Positions 11,850 through 24,477 of a stretch of 64,000 nucleotides of DNA are shown here, piece after piece. The notes beneath the pieces were generated by a model. The model was not told the DNA's origin, did not search any database, and saw only the letters and a list, made by a program, of their open reading frames with translations. The DNA comes from Takakia lepidozioides. Its lineage: Eukaryota; Streptophyta; Takakiopsida; Takakiales; Takakiaceae. Where the stretch lies: the NCBI GenBank assembly GCA_030704615.1, contig CM060732.1, positions 36,003,053-36,067,052 of the forward strand, in the 5' to 3' direction. Each line of letters opens with the position of its first letter. Position 1 is the first letter of the stretch. Made by a program: the position numbers and the translations under genes.

Positions 11850-13240
11850 TGGTACTTGGTCCTGCCACCACGTGGTAGCGAAGTTGGTCATATAGAGACT
11901 CGTACCCGGCTTCGACATTTTTTCTCGCGAGAGACTGGGAGAATCTTCAAGAAGAGCATTATATCCGGGCACAAGCCCTGGCAGCACGTGCTCGTGCACC
12001 TGATACTTCATCACCATCATGCTCTTCTGCTCACAGACGCTTTGGCACACCCTCATGCTGGGACGGGTAGGCGAGATTCCCGTGCAGCTCGCGCTCTTAC
12101 ACCATTTGTTCCCGTCCTACTTTCTACAGACACTATTTGCCGCTCTGCAGGCTCTCCATTCTAAGCAGACAACATCCTTCCAGCTTTTGTCGATGACTTT
12201 GAGCCGGATCAAGACCTTCAGCTAGTTCTCTCTCTGTTCACCGCTAGGCTTTTATCCGCAGTCCGCATTTTTCCGCACTAGGACCATTTGGTATGTTATA
12301 CGAACACTGTGGGTGATTGTTTTTCTTCACAAGACTCTGCTAGTGGCTTCTCCCAACTGTTTGAAGTCTGTTCCTACATCGCCGTTGGCCGCATCCCTAC
12401 TCCAGTGGCACGTCTTCTCGGAGGCTCCTGACAGTTACTAGCTATGACCAAACACTCTGGAAAAACATCCGTCCCATGTGTCATCGGGGAAGTTTTGTAT
12501 TGTCTTGTTAGCCATTTCCTTGTCATGCAATACCGTGATGCATGCTCTACCCATCTCTCCCCACATCAATTTGGCGTCGCTACTCCAGACGGTTGTGAGG
12601 CTGTGGTACATAGGATTCGGGTGATTTCGACCTAATTCACATATCTCGGTTGGACTCGTAGTGGACTCGGTAGCATGGACTCGGTTGTGTTTCCAATCGA
12701 TGTAGCAAACGCCTTCAACTCCGTGACCCGCAGCGCCATCTTCCAAGAACTTCGCTCTGCTGGAAGGGATTTCCATCAACCCATCCCTTTTGTCAAATTG
12801 TTTTATGCATCTGCTGCCCCTCTTTTTTACAGTTACCATGATACTTGTATAGACGACACGTGATATGATGATACTTTGGAATGACCTTTGTTTGCCATGC
12901 CACATCTGCGCACCCTTATGTCATCTGCAACATCATTCCCAACTTGTCAGTTCCTCTTAGTTGCTGACGACTCTCACATCATACTTCATTGGCCCAGTCT
13001 CCAAGGTGCTCCCAATGTACAACCACTTCACCGCTCAGTTTCAGGATGTGGGGCTATCGGTTCAACCTCGCAAGTGTATTGCATGGTCTCTAGCCGCCTT
13101 GCCCCCAGACTTTGTCCCTCCCGCACACTTCATCACAACATCTGACGACATTCGCATCTTGGGCATCCCCTTCGATACCACCTCTTTCACTTCCTCTTTC
13201 TTGGAGAATGCCTTGATCATGATGTCATTCATTTCGATCC
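11850..13240 (+). pseudogene. Decayed non-LTR reverse transcriptase
   Basis: Three frames carry consecutive parts of one reverse transcriptase. At 11856-12164 there is an upstream region with SRAARALTPF and DTICRSA. At 12675-12863 the first RT motif reads DVANAFNSVTRSAIFQELR, followed by PFVKLFYASAAPLFYS. At 12890-13145 the active-site region reads FLLVADDSHII, followed by GLSVQPRKCIAWS. The YxDD-type box is VADD. Frameshifts and stops separate the pieces. The endonuclease and ends were not found. This is a different LINE lineage from the one at 58.3 kb. Confidence 0.65.
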
Positions 13241-13802
13241 TCATTCCTCGCCTCGGGGACCTACATGTAGCCTATGGCATCCTAACAGAATGCTTTATCC
13301 AGCGGCCATCATGTCTTCTCAGGACTTTCCTTCCTATTCTTGAGTTTTTGCGGTTATCATTATGGTTTGATGCTACCATCATGAATATCTTTGTTTGTTT
13401 TCTGGGACTGGGGACTTTGGATGGATCCAAGGGAAGCGGTGAATGCTAGAAGTCTGGCCCTGTGAGCCTGTGAGTCTGGGTAGACTCACGTTTTGGCACG
13501 CGATTTTTCGGGCCCATAATAACAGACTGGCACCTATTTCCGCAAATAGACGTGCAAACATGTGCATATTAGGGAAACCCTCATTTTTTCCACTAATAGT
13601 ACATAGAAACTGAACAAAACACAACGCTCCAGAAGGTGTTCAACGATTGAAGTTCCCCACACCTACACTATAACCTGTTAGCCTAAGTTAAAAATAAAAA
13701 TAAGAATTATGTACATCCTTTTGCGGATGGCCTCATGCAGCTAAGGCCAAAATAAAAATAAAAAATAAAAAATCCTAGGTCAAGTCCATGATTGTTCGCA
13801 AA

Positions 13803-13953
13803 GGAGGCAGATGGACGTATATAAGGCCATTGGTTTTTTCTTGCTTTACATATATACATTTGCCTCGATCGTGAACGATCGTGGATTTGGCCTCATGCAG
13901 CTAAGGTTTTTTTTTTTTTTTTTTTTGGGCCTTATATACATCTATTTGTCTCC
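13803..13953. repeat. Imperfect foldback, MITE-like
   Basis: GGAGGCAGATGGACGTATAT at 13804 onward and its near complement ending at 13953 form arms of about 26 bp around a poly-T stretch. CGATCGTGAACGATCG palindromes sit inside and just outside. GGCCTCATGCAGCTAAGG occurs twice (13732 and 13891). Probably a miniature element cluster, with no coding capacity. Confidence 0.4.
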
Positions 13954-15338
13954 ATCGTGAACATGCAGATGTTCGGAACCATGATCGTGAACGATCATGG
14001 TAGCACTACCTTCTGCAGTGTTGTGAAAAATATGTGTGTGCATTTATAGTGAAAAAAGTAAGAGTCTATCTGTTTACAATATTTTTGTCAGTTAGACGAT
14101 TTCCCGTAGTATTATGTTTTCGTTTGTCTGACCTCGAGTATAGGTCCTCTTTCTTTGCACGACCACCCTGCGCTCACGTTCTGGAGGGAAAGCGTGAGCC
14201 TGGGCTCGTGTTTTTGTGGGTGAAGCGTGAGCCTAGCTCACATGTTCACAGGGCTAGGTTCACACGTAGCTGCGCTGGCCAACAAGCTATCATTCCCATA
14301 TCCTCGGAGGTGTAGGCTTGCTCTCCACAATCAGCACTTCCCCCTCCGCATTTTTGGGCAGCTGGGCATTGATCGCCCCTGCCCTTGCATCCCCTTTCTG
14401 TACAGTCAATGACCCCTGGTTCATGTCAGTTCACTGACACCTAATTCCCTTTCCAACAACATCTTCGTTCTGCACGAGTTCTTCGTCAGGTACCAGCATA
14501 AGCGGGTGATGATAGTAGACATCCTTTCAATGGGACGGGCATAATGTTGGTCATGCTATCTAAATGAGAAATGAGAAATAGAAGATGTCTTACATATTTC
14601 CTCATTAACCAAGAACCTACTTTATGTGATAAATATAGTTGTAGCTGGATATAATGTATTATTCAAAAACAGTCAAAGTTGAAGGAAATGTCGTAGCAAA
14701 AGCTATAAAGGTAAACGATTTGTAAAAGTTACACATTCATAATACAATTAGAAGAGCGGAGTCAGAAAAGACTATCTCAGATACAAAACTGTGGCATAGA
14801 AGGTAGCTATGGCATATTAGCACTAAAAAACTCAAACAATTGAAAGAATTAAACCTAGTGGAAGGGCTCCTTTTAAAGGAGGTGGAACATACTAAGCTTT
14901 GCAAGGGTTGTATAGAAGACAAGCAACGCAGACAACAGTTCTTGAAGGGCGGAGGTCAACGTGCAAAGACTCTATTAAAGATTGTACAGGGGATAGGCAT
15001 TATGGGAAATGAAATGGTACTTTATAATGTCCGGGGAAGTTTTATAGGGCCCACCCCCGAAAGGGGGGCAGTAGCCACAAGGCGAAGTGGCTCTTAGTTA
15101 CCCCAGCTTCGGTCGAAGTCATCTCTCTGTCTGGGGAAATCTTATGGGACAAAATGCAAAAAACAAGATAGAGGAGACAAAACCAGAGCCAGCCCAAAAA
15201 CAATTATTGCTCAAGGGATAGTCTAAGGGTGAAGGCCTTGTGCAGGTAAGCTGCCAAGCATTTTTTATCCTCATAGTGGAAGACTTCAGTGAGAGATTGA
15301 GTTAGCTGATGCAAACTAGAATGTGGGAGAGTGGATAA

Positions 15339-15626
15339 TCAGACCCACGCGTTCATTTGATTTGATAATCTCAATTTCCTATGGTTGAAGATGAATCTGC
15401 GGTCCGCCTGGCCATTGAAAACCATGATCTTAGTTTTGCTAAGATTGACTTGTAGCCCGTAGTCTTCGGAGAACTCTTCCAAGATGCGAAGATTGCATTG
15501 CAGGAATACAAGAGATTGTGCCAAGAGGGCAACATCATCATCAGCGTAGAGGTTCCCTGATTTCTTTCCCAACCTTATTATGATTTCCTTTGTCTTATCT
15601 CTAACCATCCGATTTGGTGGGACCAT
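15339..15626 (-). pseudogene. LINE reverse transcriptase fragment (YADD type)
   Basis: The frame contains LYADDDVALLAQS, then LRILEEFSEDYGLQVNLSKT and KIMVFNG. These are RT motif C (YADD) and the following NxSKTK segment of non-LTR retrotransposons. About 95 codons remain. The neighbouring 15850-16430 remnant is on the other strand and may be another part of the same or a different element. Confidence 0.7.
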
Positions 15627-15849
15627 ATAGATGTCCTTTTAACTTAGCTCTTTCTTTTTCTCAAGCGTTCCTTTTGGTCCCTCCTTAAACCTCACAGAGT
15701 CTCACCCCCAATCACTGACATTCACGTCTGGCATGAGTATGCTCAGTCATTGTATCACTCCCAAGCCAATCTCCCTTTCCCATAACCTCCTACACTTCTC
15801 TCTCTTCACTACAGCCAATGTCAGCAAGGCAAGGAGTTACAAAATGGCA

Positions 15850-16430
15850 GGGCATTGGATATATCAGGGCTACAAAGTGAATTCATCAAACACGCGGCAA
15901 CAACTTTGGCCCCATTTATAGCACACCTCTTCAGCCACATGGCCTTCCAACAGAGTGGACAAAGAGCATCATCCACCCCCTCTTCAAGAGCGGTGACAGA
16001 CTCGCACCGACCAACTATCGCACAATTATGGTGTCTTCGTTACTGGCTAAACTGTTTGGGGCAGTAGTGGCCCTGGAACTGGATGATTGGGCTGAATCCT
16101 CTCACATGCACTCTTGACCACATTTTCACTCTTCAGACTATGGTAGAACATGCAAGCTATGACCAACAAAATTGTGTATGTTTGCTTCGTAGACTTCCGA
16201 AAGGCTTCTGATTCGGTTCCTCGAGACCTCCTTTTTCGATGGCTCCATAGGGTGGGAGTCCCTCCGGACATCCTCTTCCATGTATGAGATTGTCATTGGC
16301 ATGGTCAACGTCGCGGGGGAATTTTCAGCAGAGGTGCATAGCGACATTGGGGTCATACAGGGCTACCCCCTCTCACCTACCGTTTTCGGGATCTACATTG
16401 ACGCTTTGGAGGGTTACATCTTAAAAACCA
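15850..16430 (+). pseudogene. LINE reverse transcriptase fragment (QGYPLSPT type)
   Basis: Pieces in different frames: LDISGLQSEFIKHAATTLAP, VDFRKAS-x-SVPRDLLFRWL near 16180-16240 (RT motif A, with the usual alanine-phenylalanine altered), and GVIQGYPLSPTVFGIYIDA near 16350-16410 (RT motif B). Frameshifts lie between all three. The palm motif with the aspartate pair is missing. Confidence 0.6.
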
Positions 16431-17158
16431 TGGAGTTGGGGTGCCATTGGATGGGGGACCAACACAATCAGAACCTGTCTCTCCCAGCTTGTGGGACATG
16501 AGAAGATCACTCCCTTTATGCAACACTCACCTGGCACACTGTTTGTGCAGGAAATGTAACAACTTCTTCTCGTACTGCAAACACGTGCATCCCACAGGCT
16601 TGTGGCTGTGAAATTGTGGGAGGGTTTGCCATGTGCAATGGTGGGCTCATGCAAATGCACTTTGGCCACCTACAGCGTTCAGCCAGAAACACAACCAGAA
16701 AACACAAAAAGGGCCAGAGAAACTCTCCTTGGAGCTTAACACAATTAGTGGGCCACATATCTACGGTTTGCAGAAACCTCCTTTGGCAAACCTCCCTCAT
16801 CTTGCCGTTGTAAGTAGGCACGCAGTGGGAGCAGCTTGGGAGGTTATGCCATGACTGGGCGAAGCATGTATCTCTCTCTCTCTGTTCAAGACACGAATAT
16901 GCAGTCCAACAACCATGTCTGTCAGGAGTTAAAGCAGCAGCGTAGGCATCCACAGTTTGCTGTCTAGCCTGATCTAGACCACCTTGTACATCAACAGTTG
17001 ATACCTCTAACCAAATTGCAGTTTGTTAAGTGGGGCATATCACTGTTCTAGACAGAGTTTCCACCTTGTCGCTAACTAGGGAATGGTGAATGCACAGGCA
17101 GCTGCACGTTTTAATGAATGAAGCAAACACACTCACACCTGACAAGACAAACATCGTT

Positions 17159-20100
17159 TCACCAGTACTCCCCGCAAGAACAAACCCCATCTTGGAAGTG
17201 GTGAAAGCGGTTCGCATCGCGTACAACAATTGCTCTCCCAACAATTTTTGAGATGCACATGGTGGCTGTGTGGCAGTCACCACACACCCGAAGATTCTTG
17301 ATGATATGAAGAGGCGTCCCAGGGGCTGTGCTAATCAGCCCAAAAGCAATAGCCAGCTTCTCACTGTGGTGGCAAAGAGAAAATTTCTTTTGCTCCTCCT
17401 CCCACTCATGTAATACAAAGCGTGTGTCAGGCACATCCTGCCTCCACCATCTGCCCAGACAATCTTCTCAGCTCAGCATGGATTTCCTCAATTTGTGGAT
17501 GCAATTTGTCATCTACCACAAATGTGTGCACCCCATCGTGGGCCTCAATGCAGCAACCACCTGGCTCCTGTCTGACACCTCTGACCTTCATCATCTTTCT
17601 CACTTTTGCGGTATCGTCCCACCTGCCAGCTGCAGCATAGATGTTTGAAAGTAACACGTAAGTTGCTGTGTCCTGTTGATCCCACTTGAGAATACATTTT
17701 GCCATGCGCTCTGCCACTTGTACATTGCCATGAATTCTGCAGGCACCAAGCAAAGCTTTCCACACCACAGCGCAAGGTTTGATTGGCATTTTGTTAATGA
17801 AGTCCTCTGCCTCATTCAAGCACCCTGCACGGCCAAGAAGGTCCACCATGCAGCCAAAGTGCTCCACTGTAGGAGTAAGGCCATGATCTTGACTCAGGAA
17901 AACAAAGTAGTGTCTGCCTTCATCCACTAGGCCCCCATGGCTACATGCAGAGAGAACACCTATAAAGGTGACACTGTTCGGCTTCAAGCCTTCCTTTAGC
18001 ATATCTTCAAATAGTTCCAGGGCCTCCCTACAACAACCATGCTGGGAATATCCAGTGATCATCGCATTCCATGAGACCACATCGCGTTTAGCCATACAGT
18101 CAAACACTCCCTTTGCATCCTCGATGCTCCCACATTTGGCATACATGTCCATGAGGGTGTTGTTCAGATTGATATTTGGTACAATTCCAGCTCTCATGAT
18201 GTCAGCATGGACCTGCCTGCCCTTTTCAAGAGATGCAAGGCTGGCACACGCATTGCAAACGCAAACGAACGTGACCTGGTCGGGCTTCACACCTTCCCAC
18301 ATCAATTGCTCATACGTCTCCAGGGCCTGCATCCCACAACCATGCTGGGCATATCCTGCAATCATTGCACTCCATGACACCACATTTCGTTCAGCCATAT
18401 TGTAAAATACTGCCTTTGCATCCTCCATGCTCCCACACCTGGCATACATGTGCACGAGGGTAGTGCTCAGGATAATATCTGGCACAATTCCAGTTTTCAA
18501 GATGTCAGCATGCACCTCTTTGGCTTTGTCCAGGGCTGCCAAGCTGGCACATGCATTGCAAATGCAAACAAACGTGACCTTATTCGGCTTCACCCCTTCC
18601 CGCATCATTTGCACATAGGTCTCCAAAGCCTCCATCCCACACCCATGCTGGGTATATCCTGTGATCATTGCACTCCAGGAGACCACATTTCGTTTCGCTA
18701 TATTGTCAAAAACTCCCTTTGCATCCTCCATGCTCCCACATTTGGCATACATGTCAACAAGGGTGTTGCCCAGGATAATGTCTGGTATAATCCCAACTTT
18801 TATGATGTCAGCATGGACCTCTTTGCCCTTTTCCAGAACTGCCAGGCTGGCACATGCATTGCAAACACAAACGAACGTAACCTGATCAGGATTCACCCCT
18901 TCCTGCATCATTTGCCGATAGGTATCCAGAGCCTCCAGTCCACATCTATGCTCAGCATATCTTGCAATCATTGCATTCCATGACACCACATTTCGTTCAG
19001 CCATACTGTCAAACACTTCCTTTGCATCATTGATGCTCCCACATTTGGCATACATATCCACAAGGGTAGTGTTTAAGATGATATTTGCCACAATTCCAGA
19101 TTTGATAATGTCAGCATGCACCTGTTTGGCTTTTTCCAGGGCCCCCAGGCTGGCACAGGCATTGCAAATGCAAACAAATGTGACCTGATTGGGCTTCACC
19201 TTTTCCCGCATCATTTGCTCATAGGTCGCCAAAGCCTCCTTGCCACACCCATGCTGGGCATACCCTGTGATCATCACATTCCATGACACCACATCTCGTT
19301 CAGGCATATTGTCAAACACTCCCTTTGCATCCTCCATGCTCCCGCATTTGGCATACATGTCTGTGAGGGTATTGTCCAGAATGATATCTGGTACAATTCC
19401 AGCTTTCATGATGTCAGCATGAACCTTTTTGCCCTTTTCCAGAGCTGCCAGGCTGGAACAGGCATTGCAAACGCAAACAAACGTGACCTGGTTGGCCTTT
19501 ACCCCTTCCCGCTTCATTTGCTCATAGGTCTCTAAAGCTTCCATCCCACACCCATGCTGGGCATATCCTGTGATCATCGCATTCCATGACACCACACTTC
19601 GTTCAGCCATCTTTTCGAACACTACCTTTGCATCCTTGATGCTCCCGCATTTGGCATACATGTTGACGAGGGTAGTGTCCAAGATGATGGTTGGCACAAT
19701 TCCAGCTTTCCTGATGTCAGCATGGACCTCCTTGCCCTTTTCCAGAGCTGGCAGGCTGGCACAGGCATTCAAAACGCAAACGAATGTGACCTGGTCAGGC
19801 TTCACCCCTTCCAACATCATTTGCTCATAGATGTTCAAAGCCTCCATCCCACACCCGTGCTGGGCATATCCTCCGATCATTGCACTCCATGAAAACAGAT
19901 CTCGTTTACCCATATTACTAAAGACTTCCTGTGCATCATTGATGCTCCCGCATTTGGCATACATGTTGATGAGGGTTGTGTCCAGGATGACATCTGGTAC
20001 AATTCCAGCTTTCATGATGTGAGCGTGGACCTCTCTGCCCTTTCTCAGGTCAGCCAGGCTGGCACATGCCTTGAGAACCCAAATGAACGTGACCTGGTTA

Positions 20101-20681
20101 GGTGTCACCCCTTCCTGAATCATTTGCTCAAAGGTCTCCAGAGCCTCCCTAAAGTATCTGCGCTTGGCACATGCTGCTATCACTATATTCCACGTAGTCA
20201 AACCTCGTTCAGGCATTTTGTCGAACACTAGGCGTGCATCCACAATGCTCCCGCACTTAGCATGCATGTTGATGAGGGTGTTGTGTAGAAAGATGTCTGG
20301 CTTGAATCCACTTTGGATGATGTGGGCATGCACCTGGTTTCCCTCTGCTAGGCCTTTCCTCTTGATGCACTCCTTCAAGAGACAGACATAGGTTTTGGAA
20401 AGCTCGAGGTTTTTCTCGCCAATGGTCTTGCCCTCATTCACAGCCACCACTTCGCCACGTGCGGAACACCTCAAACGCCGCCAATGCTTTAAAGGAAGCT
20501 TCATTTCACCAATGTCGGCTGCTATTTTGCACATCCACAAACTCCAATACAGAATTCTACAGCAGGAAAATCGACACACACACAAACAAACCTTGCGGCT
20601 TAGTCTGAGGAGTGCTGGGGACCAGATTGCCGCCGATAGTTTTCTCTCCAACTGTCTGGATGTTGATAGGGACACAATCAC
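17159..20681 (-). pseudogene. PPR-DYW protein with eight near-identical PLS triplets, frameshifted before DYW
   Basis: The main frame (20681 to 17427, 1084 codons) has a short N-terminus that may target an organelle, then from residue 96 eight PLS triplets of exactly 101 residues each (core VHADIMKAGIVP, TLVDMYAKCGS, SWNAMITGYAQHGCGMEALE). E and E+ motifs follow from about residue 904 ([25 protein letters not shown]). It stops at QMVEAGCA. The DYW domain (17434-17159) is in another frame, with [17 protein letters not shown], the HSE of the zinc site, CGDCH, and a C-terminus GEYW instead of DYW. Compared with 52970 onward, two nucleotides are missing at the junction. Known of the family: organellar C-to-U RNA editing. 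No intron is needed. As read it cannot make an intact editing factor. Confidence 0.88.
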
Positions 20682-20916
20682 CCAAGGGCTTCAGAGCTGT
20701 GAAATTCGCTGTTGCAGCCCTTAGGCCAAGGCACCCCCTTGGCAAAGAAGGGAAGAATGTCTGCAAACTTCCGACTTGCACCGGGCAGATGTCGCCCTCA
20801 GTCCCTTGAGAGACCCCATTCCAAGGTATGAACTCACCGCCGATCCCAGCTGTGGCTTCCATCTCTTCTCCGAATCTGCATCTAGTTGTTGCAACAGTAA
20901 CTACACACAAGATCAA
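20557..20916 (-). CDS. Unidentified 119-codon frame upstream of the PPR gene
   Basis: Not recognised. The stretch from ATAGIGGEFIPWNG to LVPSTPQTK has balanced composition and looks more protein-like than the surrounding frames. The last codons run into a GT-rich, intron-like tract. It overlaps the 5' end of the PPR frame on the same strand. It could be a captured exon or chance. Confidence 0.25.
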   Translation of the reverse strand: MILCVVTVATTRCRFGEEMEATAGIGGEFIPWNGVSQGTEGDICPVQVGSLQTFFPSLPRGCLGLRAATANFTALKPLGDCVPINIQTVGEKTIGGNLVPSTPQTKPQGLFVCVSIFLL

Positions 20917-21025
20917 CAGACAAGAATTGGTTAGCCGTAAAGCTCAATTGACAAAGGCAAAGTATTGTGCGGGGTCTACGGCCACAGGGCTACGGGAAAC
21001 AATTCTCACGAGTCCCTAAATTGTC

Positions 21026-21026
21026 G

Positions 21027-21056
<30 letters not shown>
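21026..21056. repeat. (CT)n(CA)n microsatellite at the LINE left edge
   Basis: An uninterrupted CT run passes into a CA run and abuts the first LINE base at 21057. The same CT-then-CA text reappears at the right edge (22831-22848), consistent with a duplicated target inside a microsatellite. Confidence 0.8.
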
Positions 21057-21057
<1 letters not shown>

Positions 21058-22831
21058 TTGAATGGATTCTAGAGACTTAGCCTGGTTGGAGTTATCAACC
21101 CATATAGCAGATCCGTACTCCAAGGCAGGTCTAATAACGCGACAAAGCATGGTTTTCTTAACCTCAGAGTTGACCCGTCTGCAGTGGAAAAATTTAGTGA
21201 GCCCCAGAGCTTTGCCCTTGCCAGTTTGAACAACTTTCCGGATATGTGCATCCCAATTACAATTGGAGGAAAACTCAACGCCCAGGTAAGTGTAGGAAGG
21301 GAGGACCGGGATCTCTTGGCTACCCCACTGCCACTTAAGATCACTTCCTCCCTCTCCTCTGTCGTTGAATGCTACCACTGCACATTTGCTGACATTAGCC
21401 TCTAGCCCCCAAAGATCAAAGTATCTCTTCGCGCAATCAATCAACTCCTGGAGATTGGTTGGAGTCTCCCCTATGCCTGCGAAGTCATCCGCAAACATAA
21501 GGGCTGGTATGGTGGTATCACCCACCCTTAACCCAAATCCCTCACTTTCCACATCCTCGAGGAGTTGATTGATGAAACATTGAAGAGCAGAGGGGAGAGA
21601 GTACATCCTTGAGCTACACCTTGGTCTATGTCAAAGAAGTTGGACTTCTGTCCGTTAACAGTGACACAGCTTTTGGTGTGAGCATACAAGTTGTGGACAA
21701 CTCTCCACATCTTTCCCTTGATCCCACAAGACCAGAGGCGGAACCATAGGCCATCTCTCCACACTGTGTCATAAGCCTTTTTGACATCCAGGAAAAAAAC
21801 ATAAGTGGGTTTCCCTTCTTTTTTCCTTCCCTGGATAATCTGGCTTAGAGTGAAGATATGATCCACACAGCCCCTGTTTCGCCGAAAGCCAGCTTGGCCT
21901 TCGTGGAAACAACCTCTAGACTCCATTCAAGTGGGGGTGCTTAAGGAGTGTATGTCAGCATGCTCCAAAACAGTTCGGGGTGAGTTTGGCATTCCGTCCT
22001 TAAGCTCCCGACGAGATGAATTCAAGGTCAGATGGTGGGGTCAGCTGCAACATATGCCCAACACCAGATATCCTAACTTAATCGACTCTATATCTTGGAA
22101 ACAGGACCGCCCTGTCAAACAGGCTAAGTCCTGGCAGAAGAGAGTAGAAGAGATTCTCAAGGACCTGGACCTGGATCCGCAAGCCTTGACCCTGCTGGAT
22201 AAATCTGACTTAGAGGCTGTAGTGTCCTCAGCCATGTCTGTTGCCATGAGATTGTCTGATGAAAATGAAGTTAGGCAGAAAACTTCCCTGAACTTGTTTC
22301 CAGTCAGTGACATGGGGGAGGACATCTTGGATGACCTCATGGGTCTACCCACTCTCGGCACTAGACTGAAATTTAAACTCAGGGCAGGAAGCCTACCTTT
22401 GAACAGCAAACAGAAGCAGAGAGGAAAGGGAGAGTGCAATTGCCCGCTGTGTGGGCAATCTGAAGACAGTATTCACTTTCTGATACACTGTCTGGGGTTC
22501 TCTACCAAAGAGACGCTCTCTTCAACTCTATCAAGGGAATTGTGCCTGTTCCCCTGTTTAACAATTTTGAAAGTCTCGAGGCTGAGCCAAAAGCCCAGGC
22601 CCTCCTGAGGCCTAGTTTTTGGGCAAATCACACTCAGCAGATTGATGCTTGTGTGAAGGGATTTCTAGAGGATATCTGGAAAACCCGGATTAATTCTATA
22701 TATGATGGTAAGTCACACTACCAACGTCAGCCCCTGACAGAGGTAGGTTCTGTCCCTTTTGTTCCCGCTCAAACTGGGCGCGGGGTCAATGGCCACAAGG
22801 CTACGGCAAACAACGTCTTATGAGTACAATC
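21057..22831 (+). mobile_element. 5'-inverted (twin-primed) LINE copy
   Basis: 21057-21925 is the reverse-transcriptase region on the minus strand: CFHEGQAGFRRNRGC, FFLDVKKAYDTVWRDG, LMFADDFAGIG, ending SLESIQV. 21926-22831 is the following C-terminal and 3' region on the plus strand, starting IQVGVLKECMSACSKT and including CPLCGQSEDSIHFLIHC. The two parts are adjacent in the reference copy at 58.3-61.6 kb, so the copy is rc(b)-c, the standard product of twin priming, with TCCA microhomology at the joint. Both outer flanks are (TC)n(CA)n. A frameshift occurs near 21590. Confidence 0.85.
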
Positions 22832-23659
22832 TCTCACACACACACACAGTAATGTCTATTTCCTCCTGTTTCGCAAACTGTGTGCAGAGTCTATAGCAAA
22901 CAAGGCTACAGCAAACAACATTTTATGAGCACATTCTATCTCTCTCATACTTCCTCTTTTAAAAAATGAGAGGAGGTCTTCACAAGCATTGGAAAGACCA
23001 CTGCACAGCGTTTTGCTCTGTTTTCAGGGTCTCAGGACAACGACCACAGCTCTAACATTTCTTGCTTCTTTAACTCTGACAATTTTCTTGCATCAAAATC
23101 ATGCTCACGTAAAGAGCATTCTAGAATATGAGAGCACCTTCATAAAATGAGGTTGCAATATTGGAGCCCTAGAGAGTTACCATCTACCCCTTTTTCCATA
23201 TCTCTCCTCCACCTCTCTTTATAGTACAAACCAGGTGGTACACAATGTCGTGTAATTAAGGGATTGCAACGCAAACACAGCCACTTGTACAGTAGCAGCG
23301 CTAACATTAGCATCGTGCTTTTTAAAAGCCAGCTCTTTAAAATCTGCACTCATATCCAGTATAAACTAGTGCATCGCCTGGATGGAAGCAATACGGAAGC
23401 TGCCAGATGAAGTGATTTTTGTAGCCAATGGGGACTCAGCTCACTGTCATACCACAGTCACAGGTAACCCTACGTGATACATCGAATAGAACTAGGTGTT
23501 GCTGATTTGTGTTTGCAAATAGCACATGCAAGATAAGGACCATAACTGCCCAACCTCCTCTATGCATTTGACTGGAATGACATGTAGCAAGCCCAGTGAG
23601 GGTGTTTTGCAAAAGTCAAGGGAATTCTAATTTTCAAATGAAAGGAAACAAAAGCTCAC

Positions 23660-24477
23660 CAACTGCATTAAGCGCCCGCACCACCAGGTAAAAGACGCAA
23701 ACCTGCACATTTATTGGTGAAAATCCACTTTCAATAGAGGCACTAATGAAAAGGTGGAAAAATAAGCGCATTTGTACAAGTCTGCTCCTCAGCAAACCTT
23801 CAAAGTAATCATCATCAAAACTATGACCAAGACCTACTCTGGCATCTCTGGTACACCCGTTGACAGGAGAGTGGCTTATATACTGGTTCCAAGATATCAT
23901 GTTTTCGTTTCGGTCTGCCATCTGGAAAGAAGGATCTTGATGCTCTTGGCTGTGATTGGACTTGTTCTCACTAGTGCCGAAAGAGGGCAACCTCAAGTGT
24001 TAGATATGCATGTCTTTTAACAAGGCACATGCCAGGTTTACTTTCTATTGATCGTCCGTAGTAGCACTCCAACTTCTGGTCGGCACTGGCTTTCTATGAA
24101 ACTGCACTAGAGGTAAGCTGTCCAATCCAACATCGGACATGTGTTTTCATCGCCGATGTCAGAATCAACTCATCGAATTTCAAAATTGAGATCACATACT
24201 AAAGACAATCAATTGAAAGACAGTAAAGAAAGCTTTAGATCGTAGATATAGAGAAGCACAAATTCAGAACGAAAGGACCAACCGCATTGCGTAGACCAGG
24301 GTCGAGTGGCTCGATCACAACTGAGAGACGGCGAGAGACGCGTCTCAACATCTGGAAGCAGAATGCCAAGTTGGGATACGACGGAAGGGATCTACTGGCC
24401 GCCACGGATGCCATCTTCAGCTTCAACAGAGCGGGCAAGTCTTCCGGATGCTTCAACAGCGCACCTACAATCCCCAT
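23660..24477 (-). pseudogene. SQS: Squalene synthase 5' fragment, exons 1 and 2
   Basis: Exon 1 (24477-24283, 65 codons) begins MGIVGALLKHPEDLPALLKL and contains NLAFCFQMLRRVSRRLSVVI and GLRNA, matching the N-terminus of plant squalene synthase (farnesyl-diphosphate farnesyltransferase, ER membrane, first committed sterol step). The donor is GCG/GTTGGT. Exon 2 (23702-23660) follows an acceptor GTGCAG and reads VCVFYLVVRALNAVG, with donor GTGAGC. Family members have D-T-V-E-D-D here, the first aspartate-rich motif. This copy has N for the first aspartate. No further exons appear downstream, where a LINE and PPR genes lie. It is a truncated duplicate. The upstream 400 bp is duplicated too. Confidence 0.8.

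Noticed and set aside
17427-20681. CRISPR-like array because of the 303-bp periodicity
   Set aside because: The periodicity is fully explained by PPR PLS triplets, and the genome is a plant.
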